Source: Patescibacteria group bacterium
Lineage (GTDB): Bacteria; Patescibacteriota; Minisyncoccia; Phycocordibacterales; JACZSL01
Reading direction: 5' to 3'
Length of the DNA stretch: 53,688 nt
Assembly: GCA_022574205.1 (NCBI GenBank)
Contig: JACZSL010000004.1
Span: 1 to 53,688 of the forward strand
The translations under genes were made by a program, and so were the position numbers. Below are positions 8,446-16,217 of this stretch, piece after piece (the first letter of the stretch is position 1; each line of letters opens with the position of its first letter). The notes beneath the pieces were generated by a model that made no database searches, had not been told where the DNA came from, and was given only the letters and a program-made list of their open reading frames with translations.

Positions 8446-8946
8446 TTATTTAAACCGCGCCCACTCTGATTTCTTACCTTTTCTTTGATTATCAGCCATG
8501 ACAAGCTCGTCGTATATACCATCAATAAGGTCGTAGCTCTTTGCTTCCTCGAGGCTTACCCACTCGAACCTGTCTGCCTCTCCGTCTTTTAACTTTATTT
8601 CACCGCTGTCATAGTCCGCCATACACGAAACCACAAGGGACGGCGCGCCGTCCTTGTGCACTGTTGCTAAGCTCGTGACGTACTCTATATCTTTGATTTT
8701 TAAATTTACTTCTTCTAGCACTTCTCGTTTCAGGACCCGCTCTAGAACGTTGTACCAGTAGTGCTCGGTGTCTTTTGGAAGATTTATGTAATCGTCGGTT
8801 TCAAGCTTTCCGCCGGGGATGGTCCACATAGAGGCAAATCGCTTTTTGTTTGGCGACCGCCTCGTCAGCAGATACTTGCCGTCCTTCACAATAATTGCAG
8901 TTACCACAACTTCGTGAAGATGCTGATTTTCGGGTTTTGTCGACAT
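8446..8946 (-). CDS. Nudix hydrolase with an insertion in the Nudix box
   Basis: The 166-residue protein reads TAIIVKDGKYLLTRRSPNKK and MWTIPGGKLE, then the Nudix box is interrupted by about 20 residues (containing YINLPKDTEHYWYNVL) before resuming as REVLEEVNLKI. The metal-binding REVLEE core is intact, but the usual Gly after it is replaced by Asn. This resembles NTP-pyrophosphohydrolase-type Nudix enzymes with an extended helix-preceding loop. It is the first gene of the leftward operon. The substrate is unknown. Confidence 0.82.
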   Translation of the reverse strand: MSTKPENQHLHEVVVTAIIVKDGKYLLTRRSPNKKRFASMWTIPGGKLETDDYINLPKDTEHYWYNVLERVLKREVLEEVNLKIKDIEYVTSLATVHKDGAPSLVVSCMADYDSGEIKLKDGEADRFEWVSLEEAKSYDLIDGIYDELVMADNQRKGKKSEWARFK

Positions 8947-8994
8947 AGAAACATGTTAGCACAAGAAACGACGTTAAAAGACCAAAAGTACCGT

Positions 8995-9035
8995 AAAAAA
9001 AAGAATCCTTGTTTTAAAGCAAGGATTCTTTTTTA
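8995..9035. terminator. Terminator-like hairpin between divergent genes
   Basis: AAAAAAGAATCCTTG pairs with CAAGGATTCTTTTTT around a short loop, giving a long A/T-flanked stem that looks like a bidirectional terminator. It lies between two divergently transcribed genes, where no transcript would be expected to end. It may close an unannotated short transcript or insulate the two promoters. Confidence 0.75.
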
Positions 9036-9108
9036 TATATTTTATTTATATTTCACCACGTGACAGACTACAAATTAAAATAAGTTTCCCACAGGATGGA
9101 AAGCCTGA

Positions 9109-9192
9109 AACCGTGCGGTCCTTGGCCCGCCAAACCTGCCTGCCGGTCTATGCGCCGTGGCCTGCCTGCCGGCAGGCAGGCGTGCACGGATT
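9109..9192. repeat. GC-rich nested palindrome
   Basis: The core CCTGCCTGCCGGCAGGCAGG (about 9162-9181) is a perfect 20-base palindrome. It is nested within outer CCGTGC/GCACGG arms at 9111-9116 and 9184-9189, with a second CCTGCCTGCCGG at about 9136. It lies upstream of the M23 gene in an otherwise AT-rich region. Such GC-rich palindromes recur in Parcubacteria genomes in my recollection; the function is unknown. Nothing else is seen in 8947-9246. Confidence 0.7.
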
Positions 9193-9246
9193 GCTTTTTG
9201 TTAGAAATCTTTTCATGATTTTACAAAAAGGGAATATACTTAATAA

Positions 9247-10569
9247 ATGAAATTCCGCACTAATATTGCTCTTATTTTTGCACTCACATCACTAGTGTGG
9301 CCTAGCGCTTTGATTGCCGAGACGCGCAATATTGTGTTCCCCGTTGCCGGAAAATCGACTTTTCGGAATGATTTTCGTGAACCACGAGATGGTGGCGCAC
9401 GGGAGCATCTTGGGAACGACATTATCGCTGCTAAAATGACACCACTGGTTTCTACAGTCGATGGTGTTGTGAGCTATGTAGTACGACCAGAGGCCGTGTG
9501 GGGGTATTCGATCACCATAAACGACACGGACGGATATCAATATAGATATTTACATTTGAACAACGACTCTCCTGGGACAGACGATGGCAAGGGGGGCGAG
9601 GCGAATGCGTATGCCCCTGGTATGAAAAGAGGAACCGAAGTGAAGGCAGGACAGGTCATAGGTTTCGTTGGAGATAGCGGGAATGCAGAAAATACCGTGC
9701 CGCATCTTCACTTTGAGATTCGTGCGCCATCAAGAGTTCCAATAAATCCCTATGACAGTTTAGTTGCGTCTGCACCTCCAGGAAGTATACAAGTCACGGG
9801 AGTTGGTGTGTCTCACAAAAGTTCCGGTGAAGCAGGTGTAGCAGAGGCGGGGTTTGTATTTGTTACCGAACTTAAAGAAGAAATGCGGGGAACCGCAATT
9901 CGCGAGCTCCAGTCACGTCTCAAGAATGAGGGGCATTTTACATTTTATCTCACCAAATATTTTGGACCAATAACAAAAACAGCTTTAAAAAAATATCAGC
10001 GGGCCAATCACATAGCACCAACTGGCGTGCTGGGGTTTGAAACTCGAGCACTCCTAAACAACGAGCTGCCTCTGGGCGGAGGGAAACTACGTCTCGAGGA
10101 GGAGTTGTTTGAAGGAATGAAAGGAGAAGCAGTACAGCAGGTACAGTTGAAGCTTGAAGCGCTAGGACACTACAGTGGGCCGATTACGGGTAGCTACGAC
10201 GACATTATGCGCGAGGCAGTACGCCGCTTTCAAGTTGCAAAAGGCGTTACACCCTCTGGGCATGTAAGTTTTAATACGTGGAATAAGTTGAATGAAGCAT
10301 ACTCGCTAGTCCCAATTCCACAAGTCGGTGGTGAACTTCCACCAGCATATGCTTTTACTCGAGCACTATCGATAGGCTCCATAGGCGAGGAAGTTAAGAT
10401 GCTACAGAAAGAACTCCAGGGGCTGGGCTTTTTTAGTGCGTCGGTATCTTTAACTGAATATTTTGGTCCTATCACTCACGCCGCTGTGGCAGAGTTTCAA
10501 GCGATAAACGGGATTGAGTCTATAGGTATCGTAGGCCCAAAGACCAGAGCGGCCTTAAACGCACTATAA
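9247..10569 (+). CDS. Secreted M23 metallopeptidase with three peptidoglycan-binding domains
   Basis: The 440-residue protein starts with a signal peptide (about residues 1-24, ending SALIA). The M23 endopeptidase domain has the zinc ligands His54 and Asp58 (HLGND), the YLHL motif at about 101-104 and HLHFE at about 153-157. Three PG_binding_1 repeats follow at about 210-275, 278-345 and 365-440, each with the pattern ...V..LQ..L...G.F...G..T..A...FQ...G...G. Such enzymes cut peptide cross-links in the cell wall during growth or separation. The first and third binding repeats share YFGPIT, suggesting internal duplication. Confidence 0.92.
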   Translation: MKFRTNIALIFALTSLVWPSALIAETRNIVFPVAGKSTFRNDFREPRDGGAREHLGNDIIAAKMTPLVSTVDGVVSYVVRPEAVWGYSITINDTDGYQYRYLHLNNDSPGTDDGKGGEANAYAPGMKRGTEVKAGQVIGFVGDSGNAENTVPHLHFEIRAPSRVPINPYDSLVASAPPGSIQVTGVGVSHKSSGEAGVAEAGFVFVTELKEEMRGTAIRELQSRLKNEGHFTFYLTKYFGPITKTALKKYQRANHIAPTGVLGFETRALLNNELPLGGGKLRLEEELFEGMKGEAVQQVQLKLEALGHYSGPITGSYDDIMREAVRRFQVAKGVTPSGHVSFNTWNKLNEAYSLVPIPQVGGELPPAYAFTRALSIGSIGEEVKMLQKELQGLGFFSASVSLTEYFGPITHAAVAEFQAINGIESIGIVGPKTRAALNAL

Positions 10570-10640
10570 TCAACAAGATATAAAATTCCTTAGTTTTTGC
10601 TATACTAAATGCATATTAAACAAAATAACTAATCATATTT

Positions 10641-10946
10641 ATGTCAGAAAATAAAAGAATAAATGATCGCGTCATGTGGATTATTGTCGCGCTGCTCAGT
10701 TTTATTTTAATTGTCCTAGTCTTTAAGGCTGGAGTATTAGTGGGAGGTGGAAAGTCACATTTCTCTTCGCACAGGTCCAGTGGTTATAGTAAGAGTATTG
10801 GCGGAGATCATTTTTTTGGATCAAAAAAGTCTATGATGGTGGATAGGAAAGCAATGTTTGAAGCATTCCAGAAAGAAGCTCAAGCCAGTGGTATGACTAT
10901 CGAAGAATACAAAAAATCCCTACTTGACCAAAAAACAGCTAATTAA
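10641..10946 (+). CDS. Small membrane-anchored hypothetical protein
   Basis: The 101-residue protein has a single N-terminal hydrophobic helix (about residues 11-36, VMWIIVALLSFILIVLVFKA). A Gly/Ser/His-rich linker and a charged C-terminal helix (DRKAMFEAFQKEAQASGMTIEEYKKSLLDQ) follow. The topology is probably N-in with the tail outside. No family was recognised. It follows the M23 gene by 71 bp and ends before a hairpin terminator. Confidence 0.65.
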   Translation: MSENKRINDRVMWIIVALLSFILIVLVFKAGVLVGGGKSHFSSHRSSGYSKSIGGDHFFGSKKSMMVDRKAMFEAFQKEAQASGMTIEEYKKSLLDQKTAN

Positions 10947-10980
10947 CTAAACAAGCTGTATAGCGACATTGTTTTGTAAC

Positions 10981-11024
10981 GCAAGGCACGCACGCAAGGC
11001 ACGCACGTCAGGACGTGCGTTTTG
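10981..11024 (+). terminator. Terminator preceded by a 13-bp tandem duplication
   Basis: ACGCACGT-CAGG-ACGTGCGT followed by TTT (11001-11023) forms a terminator hairpin. Immediately before it GCAAGGCACGCAC occurs twice in tandem (10981-10993 and 10994-11006), so the left arm lies at the end of the second copy. Confidence 0.75.
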
Positions 11025-11030
11025 GTACCA

Positions 11031-11513
11031 CTATTTTTTCTGTGAAGCTAATTTTTCTGGAGAAGGCTTCCCGTTTTCGACGTAATACTTAAGGTCGTCC
11101 AATATTTGATCTATGACTTTGTTTAATTGCATTTTAATCATTGGAGACATTAATGTTCCGATGAAAGTTAGTTCAATCTGAGGAGTTATCATAACCGTCG
11201 TCGTATTTTCGTCTACTTGCGTCAATTCGTTTGTACTTATGAGACTTTTAAACATTTTGGAGTCAAAGATGCCCTTAAAGCTAAGACTCATTTTGTCATC
11301 GTCATAAGCAGTAAATTCTTCTGATACATCTCCGAAGCTCGTGTTGCATACACGACCTCCAACAGGGGAGTTGTTCACGCGAGCAGCCTCGGTGTTAGGA
11401 GCAGAATGAGCTACGGACCTGGACCAGACACCAATATTTGCGAAATCACGACCTAAAACATCCCACACTTTTTGGGCCGGTGCATTTATGGTAACTTGTT
11501 TTGAAAATTTCAT
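11031..11513 (-). CDS. SRPBCC-fold (polyketide cyclase/START-like) protein
   Basis: The 160-residue protein begins KFSKQVTINAPAQKVWDVLGRDFANIGVWSRSV, the typical opening of SRPBCC/polyketide cyclase family 2 proteins. The strand-rich middle ends in a long C-terminal helix. Family members have a deep hydrophobic pocket and bind small lipophilic ligands; the ligand here is unknown. It is leftward and separated from the rightward 10641 gene by the terminator at about 11001. Confidence 0.8.
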   Translation of the reverse strand: MKFSKQVTINAPAQKVWDVLGRDFANIGVWSRSVAHSAPNTEAARVNNSPVGGRVCNTSFGDVSEEFTAYDDDKMSLSFKGIFDSKMFKSLISTNELTQVDENTTTVMITPQIELTFIGTLMSPMIKMQLNKVIDQILDDLKYYVENGKPSPEKLASQKK

Positions 11514-11593
11514 AGCGATCAGTATACTATTAAACCCATGTCCACATCATGTCAAAGACGGTGTTGGACAAGCACGCACACGTGTGCAAACAC

Positions 11594-12229
11594 TTATAAT
11601 CGCTTCACCGCCTCAAGAGGATTCTCTGATTGAGTAATTGGTCTACCAATTACTAAATAATCTGCCCCAGCAGATATAGCTTCTTTTGGTGTTGTGGTGC
11701 GAATTTGATCATCTGCTTCCGCATACCACGAAGGTCGTATTGCAGGAACAATCTTTAGCTTAGATTTCATTTCCGGAATTTTGCTAATAACTTGTAATTC
11801 GTGACTAGAGCACACTATTCCATCCACCCCGGCCTCCAACGCCTCCTCAGCAAGTCGCAGCACTTTCTTTTCCGCGTTTAAGGATCTCAATGAGGTAAGA
11901 ACAGTAACTGCAATAATTTTGCTATCTCCGGCTTTTTCCTTTGCCGCCTTCATCATATCGATTCCTCCAGAGGCGTGAACTGTAATCATATCAACTCCCT
12001 TGAGGGATAGACGACGAACTGTATTCGAAACAGTATTGGGAATATCATGAAGTTTTACATCAACAAAGACACGGCCAAGCTTCTTTAGCTGATCAATAAT
12101 TGAAAGATTCTCATATAAAATATCATTAACCTTAAATCCCCACACATATTCTTTGAGTGAGTTAGCAATCTCCAGCAACTTCTCTGTGGTAATTCCATCA
12201 AGAGCAACGATAATTTTATTACTTAGCAT
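11594..12229 (-). CDS. pyrF: Orotidine 5'-phosphate decarboxylase
   Basis: The start is taken as the ATG at 12229 (MLSNKIIVALD), because the open frame upstream to 12286 does not look like family sequence. The resulting protein of about 211 residues has the catalytic FVDVKLHDIPNTV (D-x-K-x-x-D array), an early KVN (Lys for phosphate/UMP binding), and C-terminal VPAIRPSW and YLVIGRPIT, matching the phosphate-gripping loop. It catalyses the last step of UMP synthesis. No other pyr gene is nearby, so UMP synthesis may be dispersed or partial. Confidence 0.93.
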   Translation of the reverse strand: MLSNKIIVALDGITTEKLLEIANSLKEYVWGFKVNDILYENLSIIDQLKKLGRVFVDVKLHDIPNTVSNTVRRLSLKGVDMITVHASGGIDMMKAAKEKAGDSKIIAVTVLTSLRSLNAEKKVLRLAEEALEAGVDGIVCSSHELQVISKIPEMKSKLKIVPAIRPSWYAEADDQIRTTTPKEAISAGADYLVIGRPITQSENPLEAVKRL

Positions 12230-12496
12230 AATATTGTAATTATACCACTTGGTAGTGTAGAGATCTCCAACATACCTGCACGCCACAGGCAGGGTCGGAC
12301 AAGTGAAGTTTGGACTAGAGCAAGCTATTAAGGGACTGGCTTTGCCAACATGACATTGGTGGACCTTGACACCAGAATCAAGTTATGGCAAGATAGCACT
12401 AATCAAATCAGGTCTGTTCTGTAAGGGGAACGAAGTCGCGTTTTATCGTGCAGGATTCTGTGTTTGACTGTTTATTCACATAGTTTTTCTTACACG
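12230..12496. other. Divergent spacer between pyrF and the cold-shock gene
   Basis: This stretch holds an imperfect palindrome, CCTGCACGCCACAGGCAGG (about 12273-12291), and otherwise what looks like a long 5' leader for the cold-shock gene. Long structured leaders are known for cspA-type genes, but I could not derive a convincing fold by eye. Confidence 0.4.
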
Positions 12497-12697
12497 ATGA
12501 AAGAAGGAACAATCGCTCGTCTAACAGACCGAGGATTCGGATTCATCTCTCAGGAGGGCGAGGAAAAAGATCTCTTTTTCCACTCAAACGAACTTCAGGG
12601 AGTTGAGTACAGTGATCTTCGCGAAGGTGACAAAGTCACTTTCGAGGTAGGTGAGGGTCCAAAAGGCCCTAACGCCACAAACGTAAAACGAGTATAA
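12497..12697 (+). CDS. Cold-shock domain protein (CspA family)
   Basis: The ATG at 12497 gives a 66-residue protein of standard CspA length (MKEGTIARLTDRGFGFI); the upstream extension to 12464 is not family-like. RNP1 is DRGFGFIS and RNP2 is KDLFFHSNEL, the aromatic patches that bind single-stranded RNA or DNA. It acts as an RNA chaperone that melts structures at low temperature. In a genome with many structured leaders such a protein may be relevant to leader folding, but that is speculation. A strong terminator follows 7 bp after the stop. Confidence 0.93.
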   Translation: MKEGTIARLTDRGFGFISQEGEEKDLFFHSNELQGVEYSDLREGDKVTFEVGEGPKGPNATNVKRV

Positions 12698-12703
12698 ACG
12701 TTT

Positions 12704-12732
12704 CAAGAACCCCCGCTTCGCGGGGGTTCTTG
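12704..12732 (+). terminator. Terminator of the cold-shock gene
   Basis: AAGAACCCCCGC and GCGGGGGTTCTT pair around a TTC loop, followed by a short T-rich run. Confidence 0.9.
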
Positions 12733-12785
12733 CTTTATATATAGAAATTTATTTCTATATCAGCAAATAGTGTATAATCATATCC

Positions 12786-12905
12786 ATGGCAAAACGAAGT
12801 ACAGGAGTGGGAAAGATGAGAACATCGCGCTCTAAAAAAACAAAAAAACGACTAGCAATAAAGCGTGAAATGCTGGCAAAAAAAGCCAGTAAACGACGCA
12901 AATAG
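12786..12905 (+). CDS. Very small, highly basic protein
   Basis: An uninterrupted 39-codon frame runs from the ATG at 12786 to the TAG at 12903. The product is about half Lys/Arg (MAKRSTGVGKMRTSRSKKTK, then RLAIKREMLAKKASKRRK) and would bind nucleic acid, probably rRNA. It recalls small basic ribosome-associated proteins and the AURKAIP1/COX24-type C-terminus, but I cannot assign a family. It lies between the csp terminator and the stop of the leftward gene, so it is expressed alone from a short upstream promoter region (TATAATCATAT at about 12773). Confidence 0.6.
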   Translation: MAKRSTGVGKMRTSRSKKTKKRLAIKREMLAKKASKRRK

Positions 12906-12907
12906 AT

Positions 12908-14722
12908 CTATTGTATTTGTAGAGAAACCGACGGCAGATAAATGCCTAGTCGTTCGCGTTTCCATATAGAACCATCAACACTGCGTTCGTCTCTGTTGGT
13001 AAATTTGTAATCATAGAGTATCGCACGTACAAATGTTGGTGGCTTTTCGGTAAGTTCATTTGTCACAAGGAGCGAAAGCACAGGCTCTGACCCCTCGAGA
13101 AGACGTGTCGCAAGATTAACGATCCATGGAGCATTCTGATAGTTTCCTCTCAGCCCCGCAAACCACATTTGCCAGTCAAGACGTGGTTGATGTGGTGCCA
13201 CAATAGGAAGTGGGCGATCGAGAGCACCTGCTTTGTACTTAAACTCATACGCAATCCATTCCTCTCCATCATATGAGCCTTCGATAATAATCTCGGGCCG
13301 ACTCGTCGTCATATGTGTAAAAAGTCCATAAGTGTTTGAAATGTGAAAAGGTGCAATGACTCTTGCTATAGCGCGCCCGGAAGGAGACATTACTCCCGTA
13401 TATTTTTCAACAATTTGGGCAATACCCACAAATACCAGTAAGAACGACATAACGCCAATCACTAAATGGCCAAAAATAGATAATACTTTTTCCTTCCTCT
13501 CTAGAATATAATTGCGCACTCTACGAGGTAGCACATATCGTATAAATCGAATTGCCCGATCGTCAAACAAAAGAAGTATTAGTGCGATCGTCAGTAGATT
13601 GAAGAAGTTATAATTTCCAGTCAGCAATATAAGCACCTCAAGAAAGACGAATACATACCCCGCGAAATGTCGAAGTCGACGGGGCGCGAAAATGAAGAAA
13701 GGGATTATAAGCTGACTTATAAAAATAAATACTACTCCTATTTCATGAAACCAAACAGGCAACTGATGCGCATACCAGGCAAGCGGCATTGGAAGAGGCT
13801 GTGTCTCATAGTGATAGATAAGTGCAGTAAAGTTTTGCCATGTTGGCCCACCACTGAAAAATTTGCCAATTCCCGAGAGGATCACAAATTTAAATAGGAG
13901 GAAACGGAAGAGCCAAATAACGCTTGTGGCAAATGAAAAAAGAATTGCCAAAAATCCAATTTCAAGAAGGAACGCGTCCCACTGGTAGGACATAAAAAGT
14001 TGACCAGCAGAAACCAGCGAAAGATAAACTATAAAAAGCACGACAAGGTTTGTGCGCTCGAAGACACCTATAAGAAGAAGAATTGAGCTTATTAAGCCAA
14101 CAATAAAAACAAGGTTAAGAAACACATTACTTGCAGAGATCCAAAACAGGCTTGGAAGAAGTAAATATCCACCCGTACCAACCCGCTCTAACACTGTATC
14201 GAAAAATTGCTGCGCGGGAAGAATACCCTCCGAGCCAATGAGTCCCGCCATTTGTACGCCAAAGGATAAAATTGCAAGAAAATAAACTAGTCCCAAAAGA
14301 CGAAAAAACACCCATCGCAATGACTTGTACGAAGACGGCGCTAGACGTTTCCCGATAAACAAACGCGTAAACCAATATGCAAGCTCGCGGTTGGATGCTA
14401 CGAATCGATATCCTATTTCAGAAAAAAAGTTAAACCCAGGAACATGCTTATATAGCCACAAAAGAAATTTATATTGCGGGTTGTACGCAAGAGTGCTAAA
14501 TGTCGCATGAGCGCCGCTGTATATTTCACCTTTGGTCGTAATAAGCTTAACACTGCGTTTAAATTCATTTAGCGGAATATTTGGAAACTCACCAGCAACC
14601 TTCTGGAATGACTCGTAGTGAACCTTATCTCCGGTGACTTTCCTAGAGTAATCAACCCACATAGAGCAGAATCGACACTCACCATCATAAACAAAAAATG
14701 GTTTCCCTTTAGTAGTTTCCAT
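12908..14722 (-). CDS. DUF393 (DCC) domain fused to lipase maturation factor-like membrane protein
   Basis: The ATG at 14722 is chosen because METTKGKPFFVYDGECRFC opens with the DUF393 signature; an 18-residue upstream extension is not family-like. Residues 1-110 form the thioredoxin-like DUF393 domain with the CRFC redox motif. The rest contains many membrane helices and the LMF-like pattern (VYFLAILSFGVQMAGLIG, YQWDAFLLEIGFLAI, GPTWQNFTALIYHYETQPLP). A C-terminal lumenal-type domain follows (EIIIEGSYDGEEWIAYEFKYKAG, QPRLDWQMWFAGLR). Lipase maturation factors help secreted proteins fold; this one probably acts on disulfides in exported proteins. Length is about 604 residues. Confidence 0.85.
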   Translation of the reverse strand: METTKGKPFFVYDGECRFCSMWVDYSRKVTGDKVHYESFQKVAGEFPNIPLNEFKRSVKLITTKGEIYSGAHATFSTLAYNPQYKFLLWLYKHVPGFNFFSEIGYRFVASNRELAYWFTRLFIGKRLAPSSYKSLRWVFFRLLGLVYFLAILSFGVQMAGLIGSEGILPAQQFFDTVLERVGTGGYLLLPSLFWISASNVFLNLVFIVGLISSILLLIGVFERTNLVVLFIVYLSLVSAGQLFMSYQWDAFLLEIGFLAILFSFATSVIWLFRFLLFKFVILSGIGKFFSGGPTWQNFTALIYHYETQPLPMPLAWYAHQLPVWFHEIGVVFIFISQLIIPFFIFAPRRLRHFAGYVFVFLEVLILLTGNYNFFNLLTIALILLLFDDRAIRFIRYVLPRRVRNYILERKEKVLSIFGHLVIGVMSFLLVFVGIAQIVEKYTGVMSPSGRAIARVIAPFHISNTYGLFTHMTTSRPEIIIEGSYDGEEWIAYEFKYKAGALDRPLPIVAPHQPRLDWQMWFAGLRGNYQNAPWIVNLATRLLEGSEPVLSLLVTNELTEKPPTFVRAILYDYKFTNRDERSVDGSIWKRERLGIYLPSVSLQIQ

Positions 14723-14800
14723 AATGAGTATTATACAAAGTAATACACTCGATTGTGTAGGGATTAATGCAGACAAGCTGTTCGCAGTGCGTATTTGGTA

Positions 14801-14829
14801 TTGACATAATTGTGTTGTGAGAGCATTAT
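14801..14829 (+). promoter_or_regulatory. Probable sigma70-type promoter of the DUF1861 gene
   Basis: TTGACA at 14801 and CATTAT at 14824 are separated by 17 bp, with a TG-rich spacer. It lies in the divergent spacer upstream of the gene at 14887, which also has a purine-rich ribosome site (GGGGACGGGGAA) directly before its ATG. Confidence 0.6.
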
Positions 14830-14886
14830 ATTTCTTAGATTTTCAGTTTTTTACACCATATCACATCACAACACGGGGACGGGGAA

Positions 14887-15855
14887 ATGAGAGCACTAAC
14901 TTACGACGAAATGGAAGCGAAATTTATTAAAAAACATCCAAATCATCGGCATTCTGACGGAGGTAAGCTGTGTTTCGAGGGGGTTTGGAAAGGTGCGGCG
15001 CCACACAACCCGTCTGCACCAGTATGGCTCCAGGTAAGGCCAGAGGAAAAAGAGAGACTTGTTATGGCTGTCAGGTTTGAGCCGACTGAAGAAAAAATGA
15101 CATCTGTGATCCACTTTTGTGAGCAGTCTGATACAGACGAGTCAGTCTGGCATCCGATTCCGTTGGTTCATGCTCGAGCTATAGGCGGCGAAGATCCATT
15201 CATCACAACAATACACGGAGAGATCATTGTAGCGACGAAATATGCTCTTCCTGTGAGCAAAGGGTTTGGGGGTAGCGTGCCTTGTTGCACCGTGCTGTTT
15301 AAGGGAAAGACTCTTACGTCCTTGAAAATGTGCTCGGTTTGGAATGAAGTGAACTGTGCTCGCCCCATTGAATTGCGATCAGGAAAAATAGGTGTCTTCA
15401 CACGAACAAGGAATGAAGTCTCCGGACACTGTGTTCTTGAGTGGCGTGTGGTTGAAAAGATCCAAGATATTTCGCCAGAGGGTTTAGCACGTGTTGATAT
15501 GATAGAACTCAATGTTTTTGCCCCCGGAGAATGGGGTTCAGTAAATGAGCCAAATCTATGCTCTGACGGTACCATTACCGCGATTGGGCACGTTGCTAAG
15601 CATGTTACTAAGGATGATGTGAAGTACGCAATAATTGAGTTGAATTTTGATCCGGAAACCGGAGAACACCATCAGCCTACAATAATTGCGACAAGAGAAT
15701 CCTTTCTAGACGGAAAAGCAAAAAGTAAAAGAGTTTCTAATGTGGCGTATCCAGCAGGAATTCGCTTCATTGATGGAAGAGCTATTCTTTACGCCGGGAC
15801 AAGTGACGCTGAAGTCCAAACCACAGACGTCACAGGGCGCATGGATTTCCACTGA
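14887..15855 (+). CDS. DUF1861-like predicted glycosidase/propeller protein
   Basis: This 322-residue soluble protein shows repeated beta-propeller-like segments: AIGGEDPFITTIHGEIIVATKYA, NCARPIELRSGKIGVFTRTRNEVSGH, SVNEPNLCSDGTITAIGHVAK and NVAYPAGIRFIDGRAILYAGTSDAEV. These match the DUF1861 pattern, which is structurally related to GH43/GH130-type enzymes. The substrate is unknown. It has one of the few obvious purine-rich ribosome sites in the window, and Cys content is higher than in its neighbours. It stands alone with its own promoter and terminator. Confidence 0.7.
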   Translation: MRALTYDEMEAKFIKKHPNHRHSDGGKLCFEGVWKGAAPHNPSAPVWLQVRPEEKERLVMAVRFEPTEEKMTSVIHFCEQSDTDESVWHPIPLVHARAIGGEDPFITTIHGEIIVATKYALPVSKGFGGSVPCCTVLFKGKTLTSLKMCSVWNEVNCARPIELRSGKIGVFTRTRNEVSGHCVLEWRVVEKIQDISPEGLARVDMIELNVFAPGEWGSVNEPNLCSDGTITAIGHVAKHVTKDDVKYAIIELNFDPETGEHHQPTIIATRESFLDGKAKSKRVSNVAYPAGIRFIDGRAILYAGTSDAEVQTTDVTGRMDFH

Positions 15856-15888
15856 AGAATGACCTACCACATTCAGAAATTAAAAAAC

Positions 15889-15924
15889 AATCGCCTGCGC
15901 AGGAGGAGCGGGCGATTTTCTTTT
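15889..15924 (+). terminator. Terminator of the DUF1861 gene
   Basis: AATCGCC (15889) and GGCGATT (15911-15917) enclose a GC-rich inner segment, followed by TTCTTTT. Confidence 0.8.
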
Positions 15925-15956
15925 ACTTGCAATCAAAAAGGGAATATACTTTAGCT

Positions 15957-16148
15957 ATGGATACAGCGAACTTAACGTGCCCGCACTGTGATCACGTACA
16001 GAAAGTGGGCATCCCACAAACCGGTTGTCTTGCGTTCCACAAATGCGAAAAGTGTGAAAAGCTTATTTCGGTACCAAAGGACAGCAAAAACTGCTGCGTC
16101 ATTTGTGAATACTCTGACAAAAAATGTCCGGTTTCCCATTTAAAGTAG
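15957..16148 (+). CDS. GDCCVxC-type small zinc/redox protein
   Basis: The ATG at 15957 gives 63 residues; the frame extends further upstream but without family character. There are seven or more Cys, including LTCPHCD, HKCEKCEK and NCCVICEYSDKKCP. The last matches the GDCCVxC domain seen in small (seleno)proteins near mercury or thiol-stress genes. A zinc-ribbon-like fold is likely. It precedes a PEBP protein and a glutaredoxin, which suggests a thiol-related neighbourhood. The precise function is unknown. Confidence 0.75.
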   Translation: MDTANLTCPHCDHVQKVGIPQTGCLAFHKCEKCEKLISVPKDSKNCCVICEYSDKKCPVSHLK

Positions 16149-16217
16149 GTTAATACAAATTGGTTGAGAAAAGGGTGTTTACGGTTTTGCGTAAAAAAGT
16201 GAAAAAAACAGACCACC

